NCBI RefSeq assembly: GCF_001425485.1
Contig: NZ_LMQW01000023.1
Location: forward strand, 124,457-188,456
Length of the DNA stretch: 64,000 nt
Direction of reading: 5' to 3'
From: Aureimonas sp. Leaf427
Lineage (GTDB): Bacteria > Pseudomonadota > Alphaproteobacteria > Rhizobiales > Rhizobiaceae
Both the position numbers and the translations under genes were made by a program. The notes beneath the pieces were generated by a model, which worked only from the letters and a program-made list of their open reading frames with translations, did not search any database and had not been told where the DNA came from. Positions 1 to 10,167 of the stretch are shown here, one piece after another (positions within the stretch are counted from its first letter, which is position 1; each line of letters begins with the position of its first letter).

Positions 1-98
1 TCCGGTTCATACCGATGTGTCGCTTGCGTGGCTCGTTTCTGACCGTATAGTCCGCCCCAACGCATCCTATGGATGCTGGCGGCGCGGGAGTTACGGAT

Positions 99-1196
99 AT
101 GGCGGGCAACAAGCCGAAGAAGCTTTCGGTCGATGGAACGGACGAGCAGCCGCAGGATGGCGCCGCCGAGATCGTCCGGACGCTTCAGACCTTCGAGGCT
201 CCGGCCCCGGTCGAGTTCACCAAGGAACAGGAGCTGCGTGCCTATGGCGACATGCTCCTCATTCGCCGCTTCGAGGAAAAGGCCGGCCAGCTCTATGGCA
301 TGGGCTTCATCGGCGGCTTCTGCCACCTCTATATCGGCCAGGAAGCGGTCGTCGTGGGCATGCAGCTCGCGATGAAGGAGGGCGACCAGGTCGTCACCGG
401 CTATCGCGACCACGGGCACATGCTCGCCACCGGCATGGAGCCGCGCGGCGTGATGGCGGAGCTGACCGGACGCCGTGGAGGCTACTCCAAGGGCAAGGGC
501 GGCTCGATGCACATGTTCTCGAAGGAGAAGAAGTTCTTCGGCGGGCACGGCATCGTCGGCGCGCAGGTCTCGATCGGCACGGGCCTCGGCTTCTCCAACG
601 TCTACAATGGCACGGACTCGATCGCGCTGACCTATTTCGGCGACGGCGCCTCCAACCAGGGGCAGGTCTACGAGAGCTTCAACATGGCGTCGCTGTGGAA
701 GCTGCCGGTGGTCTACATCATCGAGAACAACCGCTACGCCATGGGCACGTCGGTCAGCCGCGCCAGCGCGGAGACGAACTTCGCCCATCGCGGCATCTCC
801 TTCAAGATCCCGGGCATCCAGGTCGACGGCATGGACGTGCGCGCCGTGAAGGCCGCCGGCGATCTGGCGGCCGCACACTGCCGCTCGGGCGCCGGACCGA
901 TCATCCTCGAAATGATGACCTATCGCTATCGCGGCCACTCCATGTCGGACCCGGCCAAGTACCGGTCGCGCGACGAGGTGCAGAAGATGCGGTCGGATCA
1001 CGATCCGATCGAGCAGGTGAAGCAGCGGCTGATCGAGGCGCACGGCGTCTCGGAAGACGAGCTGAAGGACATCGACAAGAAGGTGCGCGACACGGTCGCC
1101 GACTCGGCCGATTTTGCGCAGAACGACCGCGAGCCCGACGTCTCGGAACTGTGGACCGACATCTATGCGGACGAAGTTCCGCAGGCGGCCGAGTAA
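99..1196 (+). CDS. pdhA: Pyruvate dehydrogenase E1 component, alpha subunit
   Basis: With PdhB it forms the E1 heterotetramer that decarboxylates pyruvate using thiamine diphosphate and passes the acetyl group to lipoyl-E2. The ThDP-binding signature runs from GDGASNQG (about residue 181) to the ENNRYAMGT segment some 30 residues later, and the phosphorylation-loop-like YRGHSMSDPAKYR follows near residue 280. An in-frame ATG lies 30 bases upstream at 69, but GGGAG sits 8 bases before the ATG at 99, so that start (365 aa) is preferred. It is the first gene of pdhA-pdhB-pdhC, 15 bases before pdhB. Bases 1-98 show no gene. Family assignment is secure; only the start is uncertain. Confidence 0.96.
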   Translation: MAGNKPKKLSVDGTDEQPQDGAAEIVRTLQTFEAPAPVEFTKEQELRAYGDMLLIRRFEEKAGQLYGMGFIGGFCHLYIGQEAVVVGMQLAMKEGDQVVTGYRDHGHMLATGMEPRGVMAELTGRRGGYSKGKGGSMHMFSKEKKFFGGHGIVGAQVSIGTGLGFSNVYNGTDSIALTYFGDGASNQGQVYESFNMASLWKLPVVYIIENNRYAMGTSVSRASAETNFAHRGISFKIPGIQVDGMDVRAVKAAGDLAAAHCRSGAGPIILEMMTYRYRGHSMSDPAKYRSRDEVQKMRSDHDPIEQVKQRLIEAHGVSEDELKDIDKKVRDTVADSADFAQNDREPDVSELWTDIYADEVPQAAE

Positions 1197-1211
1197 GGGG
1201 GAGCGACAGAC

Positions 1212-2630
1212 ATGCCCATCAATATCCTGATGCCCGCCCTCTCTCCGACCATGGAGGAGGGCACGCTCTCCAAGTGGATCAAGAACGAAGGCGACAAGGT
1301 CTCCTCGGGCGACGTGATCGCCGAGATCGAGACCGACAAGGCCACGATGGAAGTCGAGGCCGTCGATGAAGGCACGCTCGGCAAGATCCTCGTCGCCGCC
1401 GGCACCGAAGGCGTGAAGGTCAATGCGGCCATCGCGATCCTTCTCTCCGAGGGCGAGGACGCTTCCGCCCTGGAAGGCGGCGCCAAGGCCGAGGCTCCGG
1501 CCGCTCCCAAGCCCGCCGACGACGCCGGCGAGAAGGCGACCTCCGAGACGGTCGCCGGATCGAAGAGCGTTCCGGCCGAGGGCATGAAGCATCCCGAGCC
1601 CGACGACAAGGAAGGGGATGTCGAGCAGTTCCCCGCCGGCGTCGAGCTGGTACCGACCACGGTGCGCGAGGCGCTTCGCGACGCGATGGCCGAAGAGATG
1701 CGCCGCGACGGTTCGGTCTTCCTGATGGGCGAAGAGGTCGCCGAGTATCAGGGCGCCTACAAGATCAGCCAGGGCCTCCTCGAAGAGTTCGGCGCGCGCC
1801 GCGTCGTGGACACGCCGATCACGGAGCACGGCTTTGCCGGTCTCGGCGTCGGCGCGGCCTTCGGCGGCCTGAAGCCGATCATCGAGTTCATGACGTTCAA
1901 CTTCGCCATGCAGGCGATCGACCACATCATCAACTCGGCGGCGAAGACGCTCTACATGGCCGGCGGCCAGATGGGCTGCCCGATCGTCTTCCGCGGCCCG
2001 AACGGCGCGGCGGCCCGCGTCGGCGCGCAGCACAGCCAGGACTATGCCGCTTGGTACGGCCAGATCCCGGGCCTCAAGGTCGTCATGCCCTACACGGCGG
2101 CGGACGCGAAGGGCCTGATGAAGGCGGCGATCCGCGATCCGAACCCGGTCGTCTTCCTCGAGAACGAGATTCTCTACGGCCAGACGTTCGACGTGCCGAA
2201 GGGCGATGACTGGCTCGTTCCGATCGGCAAGGCGCGCATCCACAAGAAGGGACGCGACGTCACCATCGTCTCCTTCGGCATCGGCATGACCTACACGGTC
2301 AAGGCTGCCGAGGAACTGGCGAAGGAGGGCATCGACGTCGAGATCATCGATCTGCGGACCATCCGCCCGCTCGACATCGAGACGGTCGTGCGCTCGGTGA
2401 AGAAGACGAACCGCTGCGTCACCGTCGAGGAAGGCTGGCCGCAGAGCTCGATCGGCTCGCACATCGCCTCCGAGCTGATGGAGCGCGCCTTCGATCATCT
2501 CGATGCGCCGGTCCTGAAGGTCACGGGCAAGGACGTGCCCATGCCCTATGCCGCCAACCTCGAAAAGCTGGCGCTTCCGACGGTCAAGGACGTGATCGAC
2601 GCGGTCAAGTCCGTCTGCTACCGCGCATAA
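1212..2630 (+). CDS. pdhB: Pyruvate dehydrogenase E1 component, beta subunit, with N-terminal lipoyl domain
   Basis: Partner of PdhA in the E1 enzyme. The N-terminal 80 residues are a complete biotinyl/lipoyl domain with the lipoylation motif ETDKATME (Lys43). An Ala/Pro/Glu-rich linker leads to the E1-beta body from about residue 145 ([13 protein letters not shown], then GAYKISQGL and [14 protein letters not shown]). The total of 472 aa, about 140 more than a plain E1-beta, reflects the added domain, an arrangement known from rhizobial and other alphaproteobacterial PdhB proteins. AAGGGGAG precedes the ATG. It sits 13 bases before pdhC, clearly in one operon. Confidence 0.96.
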   Translation: MPINILMPALSPTMEEGTLSKWIKNEGDKVSSGDVIAEIETDKATMEVEAVDEGTLGKILVAAGTEGVKVNAAIAILLSEGEDASALEGGAKAEAPAAPKPADDAGEKATSETVAGSKSVPAEGMKHPEPDDKEGDVEQFPAGVELVPTTVREALRDAMAEEMRRDGSVFLMGEEVAEYQGAYKISQGLLEEFGARRVVDTPITEHGFAGLGVGAAFGGLKPIIEFMTFNFAMQAIDHIINSAAKTLYMAGGQMGCPIVFRGPNGAAARVGAQHSQDYAAWYGQIPGLKVVMPYTAADAKGLMKAAIRDPNPVVFLENEILYGQTFDVPKGDDWLVPIGKARIHKKGRDVTIVSFGIGMTYTVKAAEELAKEGIDVEIIDLRTIRPLDIETVVRSVKKTNRCVTVEEGWPQSSIGSHIASELMERAFDHLDAPVLKVTGKDVPMPYAANLEKLALPTVKDVIDAVKSVCYRA

Positions 2631-2643
2631 GGGAGGCACCGCG

Positions 2644-4038
2644 ATGCCCATCAACATCACGATGCCCGCTCTCTCCCCCACGATGGAAGAGGGCAACCTC
2701 GCCAAGTGGCTGGTGAAGGAGGGCGACAAGGTCTCCTCCGGCGACGTCATTGCCGAAATCGAGACCGACAAGGCCACGATGGAGGTCGAGGCCGTCGACG
2801 AGGGCACGATCGCCAAGATCGTGGTTCCCGCCGGCACGGAAGGCGTGAAGGTCAACGCCGTGATCGCGATTCTCGCGGCCGAGGGCGAGGATGCGTCGGC
2901 TCCCGCCGATGCCGCGCCGAAGGGCGGCGCCATCGCGGCCGATCCGAAGGCGGACAATGCCGTCGTCGGCTCGACCGCCGATGCCAAGGATGCCGATGCG
3001 CGGGGCGACGCCAAGCCCGCCGAGACGAGCACCGCCAAGGGCGGCTCGCCTGCTTCTTCTCAAGGCACGGGCGGCCGCGTCTTCGCCTCGCCGCTCGCCC
3101 GCCGCATCGCCAAGGACAGCGGTGTCGATCTCTCCGCCGTGACGGGCTCCGGTCCGAATGGCCGCATTGTTCGCGCCGACGTGGAAGCCGCCGCCAAGGC
3201 TGGCCCCGCCCCGAAGGCGGCCCCTGCCGCCGAGGCTTCCGTCGCGAAGGCCGAGGCGCCCGCCGCTGCCGCCAGCGCTCCGAAGGGGCAGAGCGACGAG
3301 CAGGTTCGCAAGCTCTTCGCGGAAGGCTCCTACGAGGCCGTGCCGCATGACGGCATGCGCAAGACGATCGCGCGCCGCCTGCAGGAATCCAAGCAGAACG
3401 TTCCGCACTTCTACCTGACGGTCGATATCGAGCTCGACGCGCTGCTGGCGCTGCGCAGCCAGCTGAATGCGGCCGCTCCGACGGTGAAGACCGAAAAGGG
3501 CGACGCGCCGGCCTACAAGCTTTCCGTAAACGACATGGTCATCAAGGCCATGGCGCTGGCTCTGAAGGCGGTGCCGGAGGCGAACGTGTCCTGGACGGAT
3601 TCGGCCATGCTCAAGCACAAGCATGCCGATGTCGGCGTCGCCGTCTCCATCGAGGGCGGCCTCATCACGCCGATCATCCGGCGCGCGGAGGAGAAGACGC
3701 TGTCCACCATCTCCAACGAGATGAAGGATCTGGCCCGGCGCGCCCGCTCGCGCAAGCTGAAGCCCGACGAGTACAATGGTGGCACGACGGCGGTCTCGAA
3801 CCTCGGCATGTTCGGTGTCAAGGACTTCGCCGCCATCGTGAACCCGCCGCATGCGACCATCCTCGCCGTCGGCGCGGGCGAGCCGCGCGCGGTGGTGAAG
3901 TCGGGTGCCGTCGTCGTTGCGACCGTCATGTCCGTGACGCTCTCGACCGATCACCGGGCCGTCGACGGCGCGCTCGGCGCTGAGCTGATCCAGGCGTTCA
4001 AGGGCTTCATCGAGAGCCCCATGTCGATGCTGGTCTGA
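2644..4038 (+). CDS. pdhC: Dihydrolipoamide acetyltransferase (E2) of pyruvate dehydrogenase
   Basis: E2 core that transfers acetyl groups from its lipoyl arm to CoA. Domains in order: one lipoyl domain (residues 1-80, Lys43 in ETDKATME) nearly identical at its start to that of PdhB, a long Ala/Pro/Lys linker, the peripheral-subunit-binding domain around residues 145-182 ([17 protein letters not shown]), a second Ala-rich linker, and the catalytic domain with HRAVDG near the C-terminus (His437, Asp441). The C-terminal SPMSMLV matches E2 trimer-contact tails. At 464 aa it is normal for a single-lipoyl E2. GGGAGG lies just upstream of the ATG. Confidence 0.96.
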   Translation: MPINITMPALSPTMEEGNLAKWLVKEGDKVSSGDVIAEIETDKATMEVEAVDEGTIAKIVVPAGTEGVKVNAVIAILAAEGEDASAPADAAPKGGAIAADPKADNAVVGSTADAKDADARGDAKPAETSTAKGGSPASSQGTGGRVFASPLARRIAKDSGVDLSAVTGSGPNGRIVRADVEAAAKAGPAPKAAPAAEASVAKAEAPAAAASAPKGQSDEQVRKLFAEGSYEAVPHDGMRKTIARRLQESKQNVPHFYLTVDIELDALLALRSQLNAAAPTVKTEKGDAPAYKLSVNDMVIKAMALALKAVPEANVSWTDSAMLKHKHADVGVAVSIEGGLITPIIRRAEEKTLSTISNEMKDLARRARSRKLKPDEYNGGTTAVSNLGMFGVKDFAAIVNPPHATILAVGAGEPRAVVKSGAVVVATVMSVTLSTDHRAVDGALGAELIQAFKGFIESPMSMLV

Positions 4039-4049
4039 GGAGAGGGGTC

Positions 4050-4694
4050 TTGAAGACCATCCTTTGCTTCGGCGATTCTCTGACCTGGGGCTACGACGCC
4101 GCGTCGGCGGGGCGGCACGCGATCGAGGATCGCTGGCCGACCCGTCTGGCGGCGGGCCTCGGCGCGGGGCACGTCGTCATTCCGGAAGGATTGAACGGAC
4201 GCACCACCGCCTATGACGACAACACCTCGGCGGCCGAGCGCAACGGCGCCAAGATCCTGCCGACGCTGCTCGGGACGCACCAGCCGATCGATCTCGTCGT
4301 GGTGCTGCTCGGCACCAACGACCTCAAGCGCCACACGGGCGGCGGTCGCGCCTTCGAGGCGCGGATCGGGATGGAGCGGATCGTCGAGATCATCAAGACG
4401 TATCCCTACCATCGCGGCATGGCGGCGCCGAAGATCCTGATCGTCGCGCCGCCATCCTTCGTGGCGACCGACGATCCCGACTTCACGCTGCTCTTCTCGC
4501 ACGGCATCGAGGAGTCCCAGGGGCTGCCGGTGGCCTTGGCGATGGTCGCGGACGAATACGGCTGCGACATTTTCGATGCGTCCGAAGTCTGCGAGACGAC
4601 GCCGCTGGACGGCATCCATCTCGACGCGGAAAACACCCGGCGGTTGGGCGATGCCCTGGTCGAGCCGGTCCGAACGATCCTCGCGCGGGCTTGA
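4050..4694 (+). CDS. SGNH/GDSL-family hydrolase (arylesterase-like)
   Basis: A 214-residue single-domain lipase/esterase of the SGNH fold, which hydrolyses ester or acetyl groups; the substrate is unknown. Block I is FGDSLTWG with nucleophile Ser10, block III is LLGTND, and block V is DGIHL with catalytic Asp187 and His190. No signal peptide is visible, so it is probably cytoplasmic. The start is TTG at 4050, 11 bases after pdhC, behind GGAGAGGGG. It lies between pdhC and lpd, so it is probably co-transcribed with the dehydrogenase genes, although no biochemical link is evident from sequence. Confidence 0.85.
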   Translation: MKTILCFGDSLTWGYDAASAGRHAIEDRWPTRLAAGLGAGHVVIPEGLNGRTTAYDDNTSAAERNGAKILPTLLGTHQPIDLVVVLLGTNDLKRHTGGGRAFEARIGMERIVEIIKTYPYHRGMAAPKILIVAPPSFVATDDPDFTLLFSHGIEESQGLPVALAMVADEYGCDIFDASEVCETTPLDGIHLDAENTRRLGDALVEPVRTILARA

Positions 4695-4730
4695 AGCCAC
4701 GGCGCCACACCTCCCATCAAGGACCTTGTG

Positions 4731-6185
4731 ATGGCTGAAACCTATGACGTCCTGATCATCGGCGGCGGACCCGGCGGCTATGTCGCGGCGATTCGCGCCG
4801 CCCAGCTCGGCTTTCGCACCGCCGTCGTGGAGCGCGAACATCTCGGCGGTATCTGCCTCAACTGGGGCTGCATCCCGACGAAGGCATTGCTGCGCTCGGC
4901 CGAGATCTTCCACTATGCCGAACATGGCGCGAACTACGGGCTGAACATTCAGAAGCCCAGCTTCGACATGGCGGCCGTCGTCAAGCGCTCGCGCGGCGTC
5001 TCGGCGCAGCTGAACGGCGGCGTCGCCTATCTGATGAAGAAGAACAAGATCGACGTCATCTGGGGCGAGGCGCGAATCGAGAAGGCGGGGAAGGGCGGTC
5101 CCATCGAGGTCTCCGTCGGCAAGATGAAGAAGCCGGTCGTCGAGCCGCAGAACCCGGTTCCGAAGGGGGTTCTCGGCGAAGGCACGTACAAGGCCAAGCA
5201 TGTGATCGTCGCGACGGGCGCCCGTCCGCGCGTCCTGCCCGGCATCGAGCCGGATGGCGACCGCATCTGGACCTACTTCGAGGCGATGAAGCCCAAAGCC
5301 ATGCCGAAATCCCTGATCGTCATGGGATCGGGCGCGATCGGCATCGAGTTCGCGAGCTTCTACCTCACCATGGGCGCCGACGTGACCGTGGTCGAGCTGC
5401 TGCCGCAGATCATGCCGGTCGAGGATGCCGAGATCGCCGCCGTCGCGCGCAAGCAGCTGGAGAAGCAGGGCCTGAAGGTCCTGACGGATGCCAAGGTCGC
5501 CAAGGTCACGAAGACGTCCGACGGCGTCTCCGTCGTCGTCGAGACCAAGGACGGCAAGGCTCAGACGCTGACCGCAGAACGCCTCATCTCCGCCGTCGGC
5601 GTCCAGGGCAACACCGAGAACCTCAACCTCGAAGGCGTCGGCGTCGCGGTGGAGCGCGGCACGATCAAGATCGACGGCGTCGGCCGCACCAATGTCGAAG
5701 GCATCTACGCGATCGGCGACGTGGCGGGCGCCCCGATGCTTGCGCACAAGGCCGAGCACGAGGGCACGATCTGCGTCGAGGCGATCAAGGGCCTTCATCC
5801 GCACGCGATGAAGAAGACGGAGATTCCCGGCTGCACCTACTGCCAGCCTCAGGTCGCCTCCGTCGGCCTGACCGAGGCCAAGGCGAAGGAGAGCGGGCGC
5901 GAGGTCAAGGTCGGCCGCTTCAAGTTCCAAGGCAACGGTAAGGCCATCGCGCTCGGCGAGCCGGAGGGCATGGTGAAGACGGTGTTCGACGCCAAGACCG
6001 GCGAACTCCTGGGCGCCCACATGGTCGGCGCGGAGGTGACCGAGCTGATCCAGGGCTTTGTCATCGCCATGGGATTGGAGACGACCGAGGAAGACCTCAT
6101 GCACACCTGCTTCCCGCATCCGACCCTTTCGGAGATGATGCACGAGAGCGTCCTCGACGCCTATGGCAAGGTCATCCACCAGTAG
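4731..6185 (+). CDS. lpd: Dihydrolipoamide dehydrogenase (E3)
   Basis: FAD-dependent flavoprotein that reoxidises dihydrolipoamide on E2 with NAD+. The N-terminal FAD site is GGGPGG (residues 11-16), the redox-active disulfide is CLNWGC (Cys42/Cys47), the NAD site is GSGAIGIEFAS, the second FAD segment is IYAIGDVAG, and the C-terminal catalytic motif is HPTLSEMMHE. At 484 aa it has a short insert after residue 100 (KMKKPVVEPQNPV...), seen in PDH-type alphaproteobacterial Lpd proteins. GTG at 4728 is adjacent and in frame; ATG 4731 has better spacing from AAGGA. A rho-independent terminator follows, closing the pdh transcription unit. Confidence 0.95.
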   Translation: MAETYDVLIIGGGPGGYVAAIRAAQLGFRTAVVEREHLGGICLNWGCIPTKALLRSAEIFHYAEHGANYGLNIQKPSFDMAAVVKRSRGVSAQLNGGVAYLMKKNKIDVIWGEARIEKAGKGGPIEVSVGKMKKPVVEPQNPVPKGVLGEGTYKAKHVIVATGARPRVLPGIEPDGDRIWTYFEAMKPKAMPKSLIVMGSGAIGIEFASFYLTMGADVTVVELLPQIMPVEDAEIAAVARKQLEKQGLKVLTDAKVAKVTKTSDGVSVVVETKDGKAQTLTAERLISAVGVQGNTENLNLEGVGVAVERGTIKIDGVGRTNVEGIYAIGDVAGAPMLAHKAEHEGTICVEAIKGLHPHAMKKTEIPGCTYCQPQVASVGLTEAKAKESGREVKVGRFKFQGNGKAIALGEPEGMVKTVFDAKTGELLGAHMVGAEVTELIQGFVIAMGLETTEEDLMHTCFPHPTLSEMMHESVLDAYGKVIHQ

Positions 6186-6226
6186 GCGGGTGGCGAGACC
6201 GAAAGCGTCTCGGATCAACGAGGAAG

Positions 6227-6269
6227 AGGCACCGGCCGGCGCATTCCGCGCTACCGGTGCCTTTTTTTA
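6227..6269 (+). terminator. Rho-independent terminator after lpd
   Basis: AGGCACCGG (6227-6235) pairs perfectly with CCGGTGCCT (6254-6262), and the descending arm runs straight into seven T residues. This is the strongest intrinsic terminator in the first 30 kb and ends the pdh-lpd operon. Confidence 0.9.
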
Positions 6270-6440
6270 TTGCCGGCATCAGGATCGGACGATCCGTGTC
6301 TTGAGCAACGGCAGCCGCGACGCACCCGCTCCAAAAGTTCCGCTCTCGACGGAAAGTTTTTAATTGCGGCGACATCTTGCCGCCGGCTCTCCGCACACAA
6401 TTTTGAACGCAGACGAAGTTGTCTGGTCAGGAGAGTAAAC

Positions 6441-6707
6441 ATGGATACCAACGGCGTAGGCTGGATCGGCGCGATCATCATCGGCGGCATTGCAGGATTT
6501 CTCGCCGAGCAGTTCATGAAGAGCAACATGGGGCTCCTCATGAACATCATTCTCGGCATCATCGGCGCGGTGGTGCTCAACGCCATTCTCGCGGCCCTCG
6601 GCTTCAGCTTCGGCGTAGGCTGGATTCCGTATCTGATCACCGGCTTTATCGGCGCTTGCCTGCTGATTGCTGTGGCCCGGCTGTTTCAAGGCCGCACGGT
6701 CCGGTAA
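6441..6707 (+). CDS. GlsB/YeaQ/YmgE-family small membrane protein
   Basis: An 88-residue protein made almost entirely of three hydrophobic glycine-rich segments (GWIGAIIIGGIAGFLAEQ, MGLLMNIILGIIGAVVLN, ITGFIGACLLIAVARL), the hallmark of the transglycosylase-associated GlsB/YeaQ/YmgE family. These are inner-membrane proteins of unclear function, often stress-induced. A longer in-frame reading begins at 6270, but AGGAGAG sits about 7 bases before ATG 6441 and the family begins here. It stands alone between the lpd terminator and lipA, so probably has its own promoter in 6270-6440. Confidence 0.85.
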   Translation: MDTNGVGWIGAIIIGGIAGFLAEQFMKSNMGLLMNIILGIIGAVVLNAILAALGFSFGVGWIPYLITGFIGACLLIAVARLFQGRTVR

Positions 6708-6770
6708 CGGAAGGCTTTCGAACGCCGTCAAGTGATGGACAGGATCGCGCCGCGCCCGTAAGATCGGGCC

Positions 6771-7742
6771 ATGGTCACGATCTTGGATACACGGAGCGCA
6801 GCCGGGGCCGAGCCTCGGCTGCGCCACCCCGAAAAAGCAAACCGGCCGGACTCCATTTCCGCGCCGAAGCCGGACTGGATCCGGGTCAAGGCGCCCGTAT
6901 CGCCGGGCTATTACGAAACCCGCGAGATCGTCAAATCGAACAATCTCGTGACCGTCTGCGAAGAGGCGGGGTGCCCCAATATCGGCGGATGTTGGGAGAA
7001 GAAGCACGCGACCTTCATGATCATGGGCGGCATCTGCACGCGGGCCTGCGCCTTCTGCAACGTCGCCACCGGCAAGCCGCATGCCTTGAACGCCGAGGAG
7101 CCCTTGAGCGTCGGCCGCGCGGTCGCCAAGATGGGCCTCAACCACGTCGTCATCACGTCCGTGGACCGCGACGATCTTCCCGATGGCGGCGCCGAACATT
7201 TCGCCGAGACCATTCGCGCCATTCGCGCGGCAGCCCCCGGAACGACGATCGAAATCCTGACGCCCGACTTCCTGCGCAAGCCCGGCGCGCTGGAAACCGT
7301 TGTCGCGGCCAAGCCCGACGTCTTCAACCACAATCTCGAGACCGTTCCCTCCAACTATCTGACGGTTCGCCCCGGCGCGCGCTACTTCCACTCCATCCGC
7401 CTTCTCCAGCGCGTGAAGGAGCTGGACCCGACAATGTTCACCAAGTCCGGCATCATGGTCGGGCTCGGCGAGGAGCGGAACGAGGTGCTTCAGCTGATGG
7501 ACGACCTGCGCACGGCGGACGTCGACTTCATCACGATCGGCCAGTATCTCCAGCCGACCAAGAAGCATCATGCTGTCATCAAGTTCGTGACGCCGGACGA
7601 GTTCAAGTCCTACGAGACGGTCGCCTATTCGAAGGGGTTCCTGGTCGTCGCGTCCAGCCCGCTGACGCGGTCGTCGCACCATGCCGGCGAGGATTTCGAG
7701 CGGCTGAAGCAGGCGCGTCTCGACAGGCCTGCAGCGGCCTGA
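6771..7742 (+). CDS. lipA: Lipoyl synthase
   Basis: Radical SAM enzyme that inserts two sulfurs into protein-bound octanoyl groups, making the lipoyl cofactors used by the PdhB and PdhC lipoyl domains encoded upstream. Both cluster motifs are visible: the auxiliary cluster [12 protein letters not shown] (CX4CX5C) and the radical SAM motif CTRACAFC (CX3CX2C). The conserved SSPLTRSS-type end ([12 protein letters not shown]) is present. At 323 aa it has normal family length. Its position just after the pdh operon is functionally coherent, though the lpd terminator separates the transcripts. Confidence 0.96.
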   Translation: MVTILDTRSAAGAEPRLRHPEKANRPDSISAPKPDWIRVKAPVSPGYYETREIVKSNNLVTVCEEAGCPNIGGCWEKKHATFMIMGGICTRACAFCNVATGKPHALNAEEPLSVGRAVAKMGLNHVVITSVDRDDLPDGGAEHFAETIRAIRAAAPGTTIEILTPDFLRKPGALETVVAAKPDVFNHNLETVPSNYLTVRPGARYFHSIRLLQRVKELDPTMFTKSGIMVGLGEERNEVLQLMDDLRTADVDFITIGQYLQPTKKHHAVIKFVTPDEFKSYETVAYSKGFLVVASSPLTRSSHHAGEDFERLKQARLDRPAAA

Positions 7743-7759
7743 CCTCTGCCCGCGCGCGG

Positions 7760-7791
7760 CGACGTTCAAAAGGGCAACGACGTTCAAAAGG
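7760..7791 (+). repeat. Short tandem direct repeat before ratA
   Basis: CGACGTTCAAAAGG occurs at 7760-7773 and again at 7778-7791, an 18-base period, in the lipA-ratA intergenic space. It could be a regulator-binding pair or chance; there is no further copy nearby. Confidence 0.5.
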
Positions 7792-7925
7792 CGGGGGTGG
7801 ATCGATTCCGTTTCCGTTTTTCAGTCAATGTGACGATGCCGCCGCAGCCTCGTGCCGTGGTCGCGCGTTCGAGCGTCTGGAGCGCCCGGCAGGAGCGCTC
7901 GGAAATCCGATGAGATCGTAACGAC

Positions 7926-8399
7926 ATGCCGAAATTCCAGACGACCCGACCGGTTCGGCACGCGCCGGAGCAGATGTTCGATCTCGTGGCGGACGTCGCG
8001 AAGTACCCCGAGTTTCTGCCGCTCTGCCAACGGCTGGAAATCCGCTCCACCCGGGAGCGGGAGGGCAAGACGCTGCTGATCGCCGATATGACGGTCGCCT
8101 ATAAGATGGTCCGCGAGACCTTCACCTCGCAGGTTCTCCTGAATCGCGAGGATCGGCAGATCGACGTGAAATATGTCGACGGCCCGTTCCGCTATCTCGA
8201 CAACCGCTGGAGCTTCGAGCCGAAGGCGGGCGGCGGGTGCGACGTGACGTTCGACATCGACTACGAGTTCAAGAGCCGGACGCTCGGCCTCCTGATGGGC
8301 TCGATGTTCGACTACGCCTTCCGCCGATTCGCGGTCGCTTTCGAGACGCGGGCCGACGCGATCTACGGGGCGGCGGCGCCTTCGGTCGCCGCGCGCTGA
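7926..8399 (+). CDS. RatA/Coq10-family START-domain protein
   Basis: A 157-residue single-domain protein of the polyketide cyclase/START superfamily. Its beginning (VRHAPEQMFDLVADVAKYPEFLPLC) is the diagnostic RatA/COQ10 opening. Homologues bind ubiquinone or, in E. coli RatA, interfere with 70S ribosome formation; in alphaproteobacteria downstream of lipA a Coq10-like role in quinone delivery is the more cautious reading. No membrane segment. It converges with the cinA-type gene, overlapping it by 37 bases at the 3' ends. Family is clear, precise role unknown. Confidence 0.85.
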   Translation: MPKFQTTRPVRHAPEQMFDLVADVAKYPEFLPLCQRLEIRSTREREGKTLLIADMTVAYKMVRETFTSQVLLNREDRQIDVKYVDGPFRYLDNRWSFEPKAGGGCDVTFDIDYEFKSRTLGLLMGSMFDYAFRRFAVAFETRADAIYGAAAPSVAAR

Positions 8400-8869
8400 G
8401 CGGCCCAGTCGTTCAGTATCTCCAGGGCCAGCGCCACCGTCGCGGCGCGGACGCCCGATCGCCCGAGATCGCCGAAGCGCCGGACCTCGTGGCGCGTGCC
8501 CTCCGCGGTCGCCAGCGCGAAATGGACGAGGCCGACGGGCTTCTCGCCCGATCCGCCGCCGGGACCGGCAATGCCCGTGACGGCCACGGCGGCATCCGCC
8601 CCCGATCTGAGGCGCCCGCCCTCCGCCATCGCACAGGCAACCTCCCGCGACACCGCGCCGACACGGTCGAGAAGGTCTTCCGGCACCCCGACGAGAGCGG
8701 TCTTCGCCGCGTTCGAATAGGTGACGAAGCCCATGTCGAAGACCGCCGACGAGCCCGCGACATCCGTGATCGCGGCGGCGATCAAGCCGCCCGTGCAGCT
8801 TTCCACCGTCGTGACGCGTAGCGAGAGAGCGCGGAGGCGCTCGACGAGCCCGGCGGCCGGAAGCGTCAT
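8363..8869 (-). CDS. CinA-family amidohydrolase domain protein (PncC-like NMN amidase)
   Basis: A 168-residue stand-alone CinA C-terminal domain, the family that hydrolyses nicotinamide mononucleotide to nicotinate mononucleotide in pyridine-nucleotide salvage. Recognisable motifs are [21 protein letters not shown] at the N-terminus, [16 protein letters not shown], and [21 protein letters not shown]. The ATG at 8869 overlaps the ispDF stop (ATGA), so the two are translationally coupled; other in-frame starts further upstream would lie inside ispDF. The domain alone, without the N-terminal MoCF-like half, is common in alphaproteobacteria and is not a truncation. Confidence 0.88.
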   Translation of the reverse strand: MTLPAAGLVERLRALSLRVTTVESCTGGLIAAAITDVAGSSAVFDMGFVTYSNAAKTALVGVPEDLLDRVGAVSREVACAMAEGGRLRSGADAAVAVTGIAGPGGGSGEKPVGLVHFALATAEGTRHEVRRFGDLGRSGVRAATVALALEILNDWAAQRAATEGAAAP

Positions 8870-10059
8870 GGGGCTTCTCCATAGGAGACGCTGGCGGTCG
8901 CAATGGCCGCGATGCCCTCGCGTCGGCCGACGAAGCCGATCGTCTCGTTCGTCGTCGCTTTGACGGACACGCGGGTGAGATCGAGCCCGGTCATCTCCGC
9001 GACGGCGCGGCGCATGGCCTCGCGATGCGGTGCGATCTTGGGCGCTTCGCAGATGAGGGAAATGTCGGCGTTCATGATGCGCCCGCCTGCGGCGGCGACG
9101 AGCTCGACGGCGCGCCGCACGAAGATATGCGAGGCCGCGCCGCGCCACTGCATGTCGCTCGGCGGGAAGTGATCGCCGATATCGCCGGCGCCGCAGGTCG
9201 CCAGAAGCGCGTCGGTGAGGGCGTGAAGGCCGACATCGGCGTCGGAATGGCCGGACAGCGCCTGATCGTGCGGGATGCGGACGCCGCAGAGGGTGACGTG
9301 ATCGCCGGCGACGAGCTGGTGAACGTCGTAGCCATTGCCCGTGCGCACATCGATCATGGGGGCTCCTTGCGAAAGCATGGCCGCGGCCCGAACGAAATCG
9401 TCGGGGCGGGTGAGTTTGATGTTGGCGACGGTGCCCTCGACGAGCGTGACGCGAAGGCCGCGCCATTCGGCGATGGCGGCATCGTCCGTAAAGTCTCGAC
9501 GGCCCGCCGATGCCGCTTGGCGATGCGCTTCGAGAATCGCGGCGAAGGGAAAACCCTGCGGGGTCTGCGCCGCGAACAGGCCCTCGCGCGGAACGGTTTC
9601 GGCGACATGGAGCCCGGACGAGCCGGCGCGTTTCAGCGTGTCGGTCAAGGCGAGGCCGGGCAGGGCGCCGCCGTCGGTCTCCCGAACGGCGTCGATCACG
9701 CCCTTGATGGTCCAGGGCGAGACGAAGGGGCGGGCGGCGTCGTGGATGAGAACGATGTCGGGCGCGTCGGCGGCCAGGGCCTCGAGGCCGAGGCGCACCG
9801 AATCCTGCCGCGTCGCGCCGCCGGTGACGACCCGAGGGCGCGGCAGGTCGTCGAGAGCCTCGGCGAAGAGAAGATCGTCATCGCGGTGTATTGCGACGAT
9901 CATATCCGTCAGCCCGGCCTCCGCGAAGGCTTCGAGCGTGCGGCGCAGGACGCTTCGGCCGGCGAGGCGCCGGTACTGCTTCGGCCCGAGGCCAGGATCG
10001 CCCGCTCGCTCGCCGCGGCCCGCCGCGACGATGAGCACGGCAATCGATGATGCCGACAT
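8866..10059 (-). CDS. ispDF: Bifunctional IspD/IspF isoprenoid enzyme
   Basis: Fusion of two steps of the MEP isoprenoid pathway. Residues 1 to about 225 are the cytidylyltransferase IspD ([11 protein letters not shown] near the N-terminus, [19 protein letters not shown]). Residues 238-397 are the 2-C-methyl-D-erythritol 2,4-cyclodiphosphate synthase IspF ([11 protein letters not shown], the metal-binding [33 protein letters not shown]). The fusion is typical of many alphaproteobacteria. ATG 10059 has AAGGG 9 bases upstream; a longer reading from 10104 lacks that support. It is transcribed divergently from dusB across 108 bases. Confidence 0.95.
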   Translation of the reverse strand: MSASSIAVLIVAAGRGERAGDPGLGPKQYRRLAGRSVLRRTLEAFAEAGLTDMIVAIHRDDDLLFAEALDDLPRPRVVTGGATRQDSVRLGLEALAADAPDIVLIHDAARPFVSPWTIKGVIDAVRETDGGALPGLALTDTLKRAGSSGLHVAETVPREGLFAAQTPQGFPFAAILEAHRQAASAGRRDFTDDAAIAEWRGLRVTLVEGTVANIKLTRPDDFVRAAAMLSQGAPMIDVRTGNGYDVHQLVAGDHVTLCGVRIPHDQALSGHSDADVGLHALTDALLATCGAGDIGDHFPPSDMQWRGAASHIFVRRAVELVAAAGGRIMNADISLICEAPKIAPHREAMRRAVAEMTGLDLTRVSVKATTNETIGFVGRREGIAAIATASVSYGEAP

Positions 10060-10167
10060 TGCGCTGCACCCTTGTCCCCATATTTCGCGCGATGGGAACC
10101 ACAACGGCGCCTGCTTCTCAAGCGGACATGCTTGTCATTTGGGCATGCCTCGGTAAATTAGCCGGTG

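Noticed and set aside
3951-6218. A 755-codon open frame on the minus strand opposite lpd and the SGNH gene
   Set aside because: It mirrors the coding frames of well-identified plus-strand genes in GC-rich DNA, has an Arg/Asp/Leu-skewed composition and no family resemblance. Similar mirror frames occur opposite pdhB/pdhC, ntrBC, cyoB and the tape-measure gene.
8363-8869. CinA as a truncated gene
   Set aside because: Stand-alone CinA C-terminal amidase proteins of this length are normal, and the gene overlaps ispDF with a clean start.
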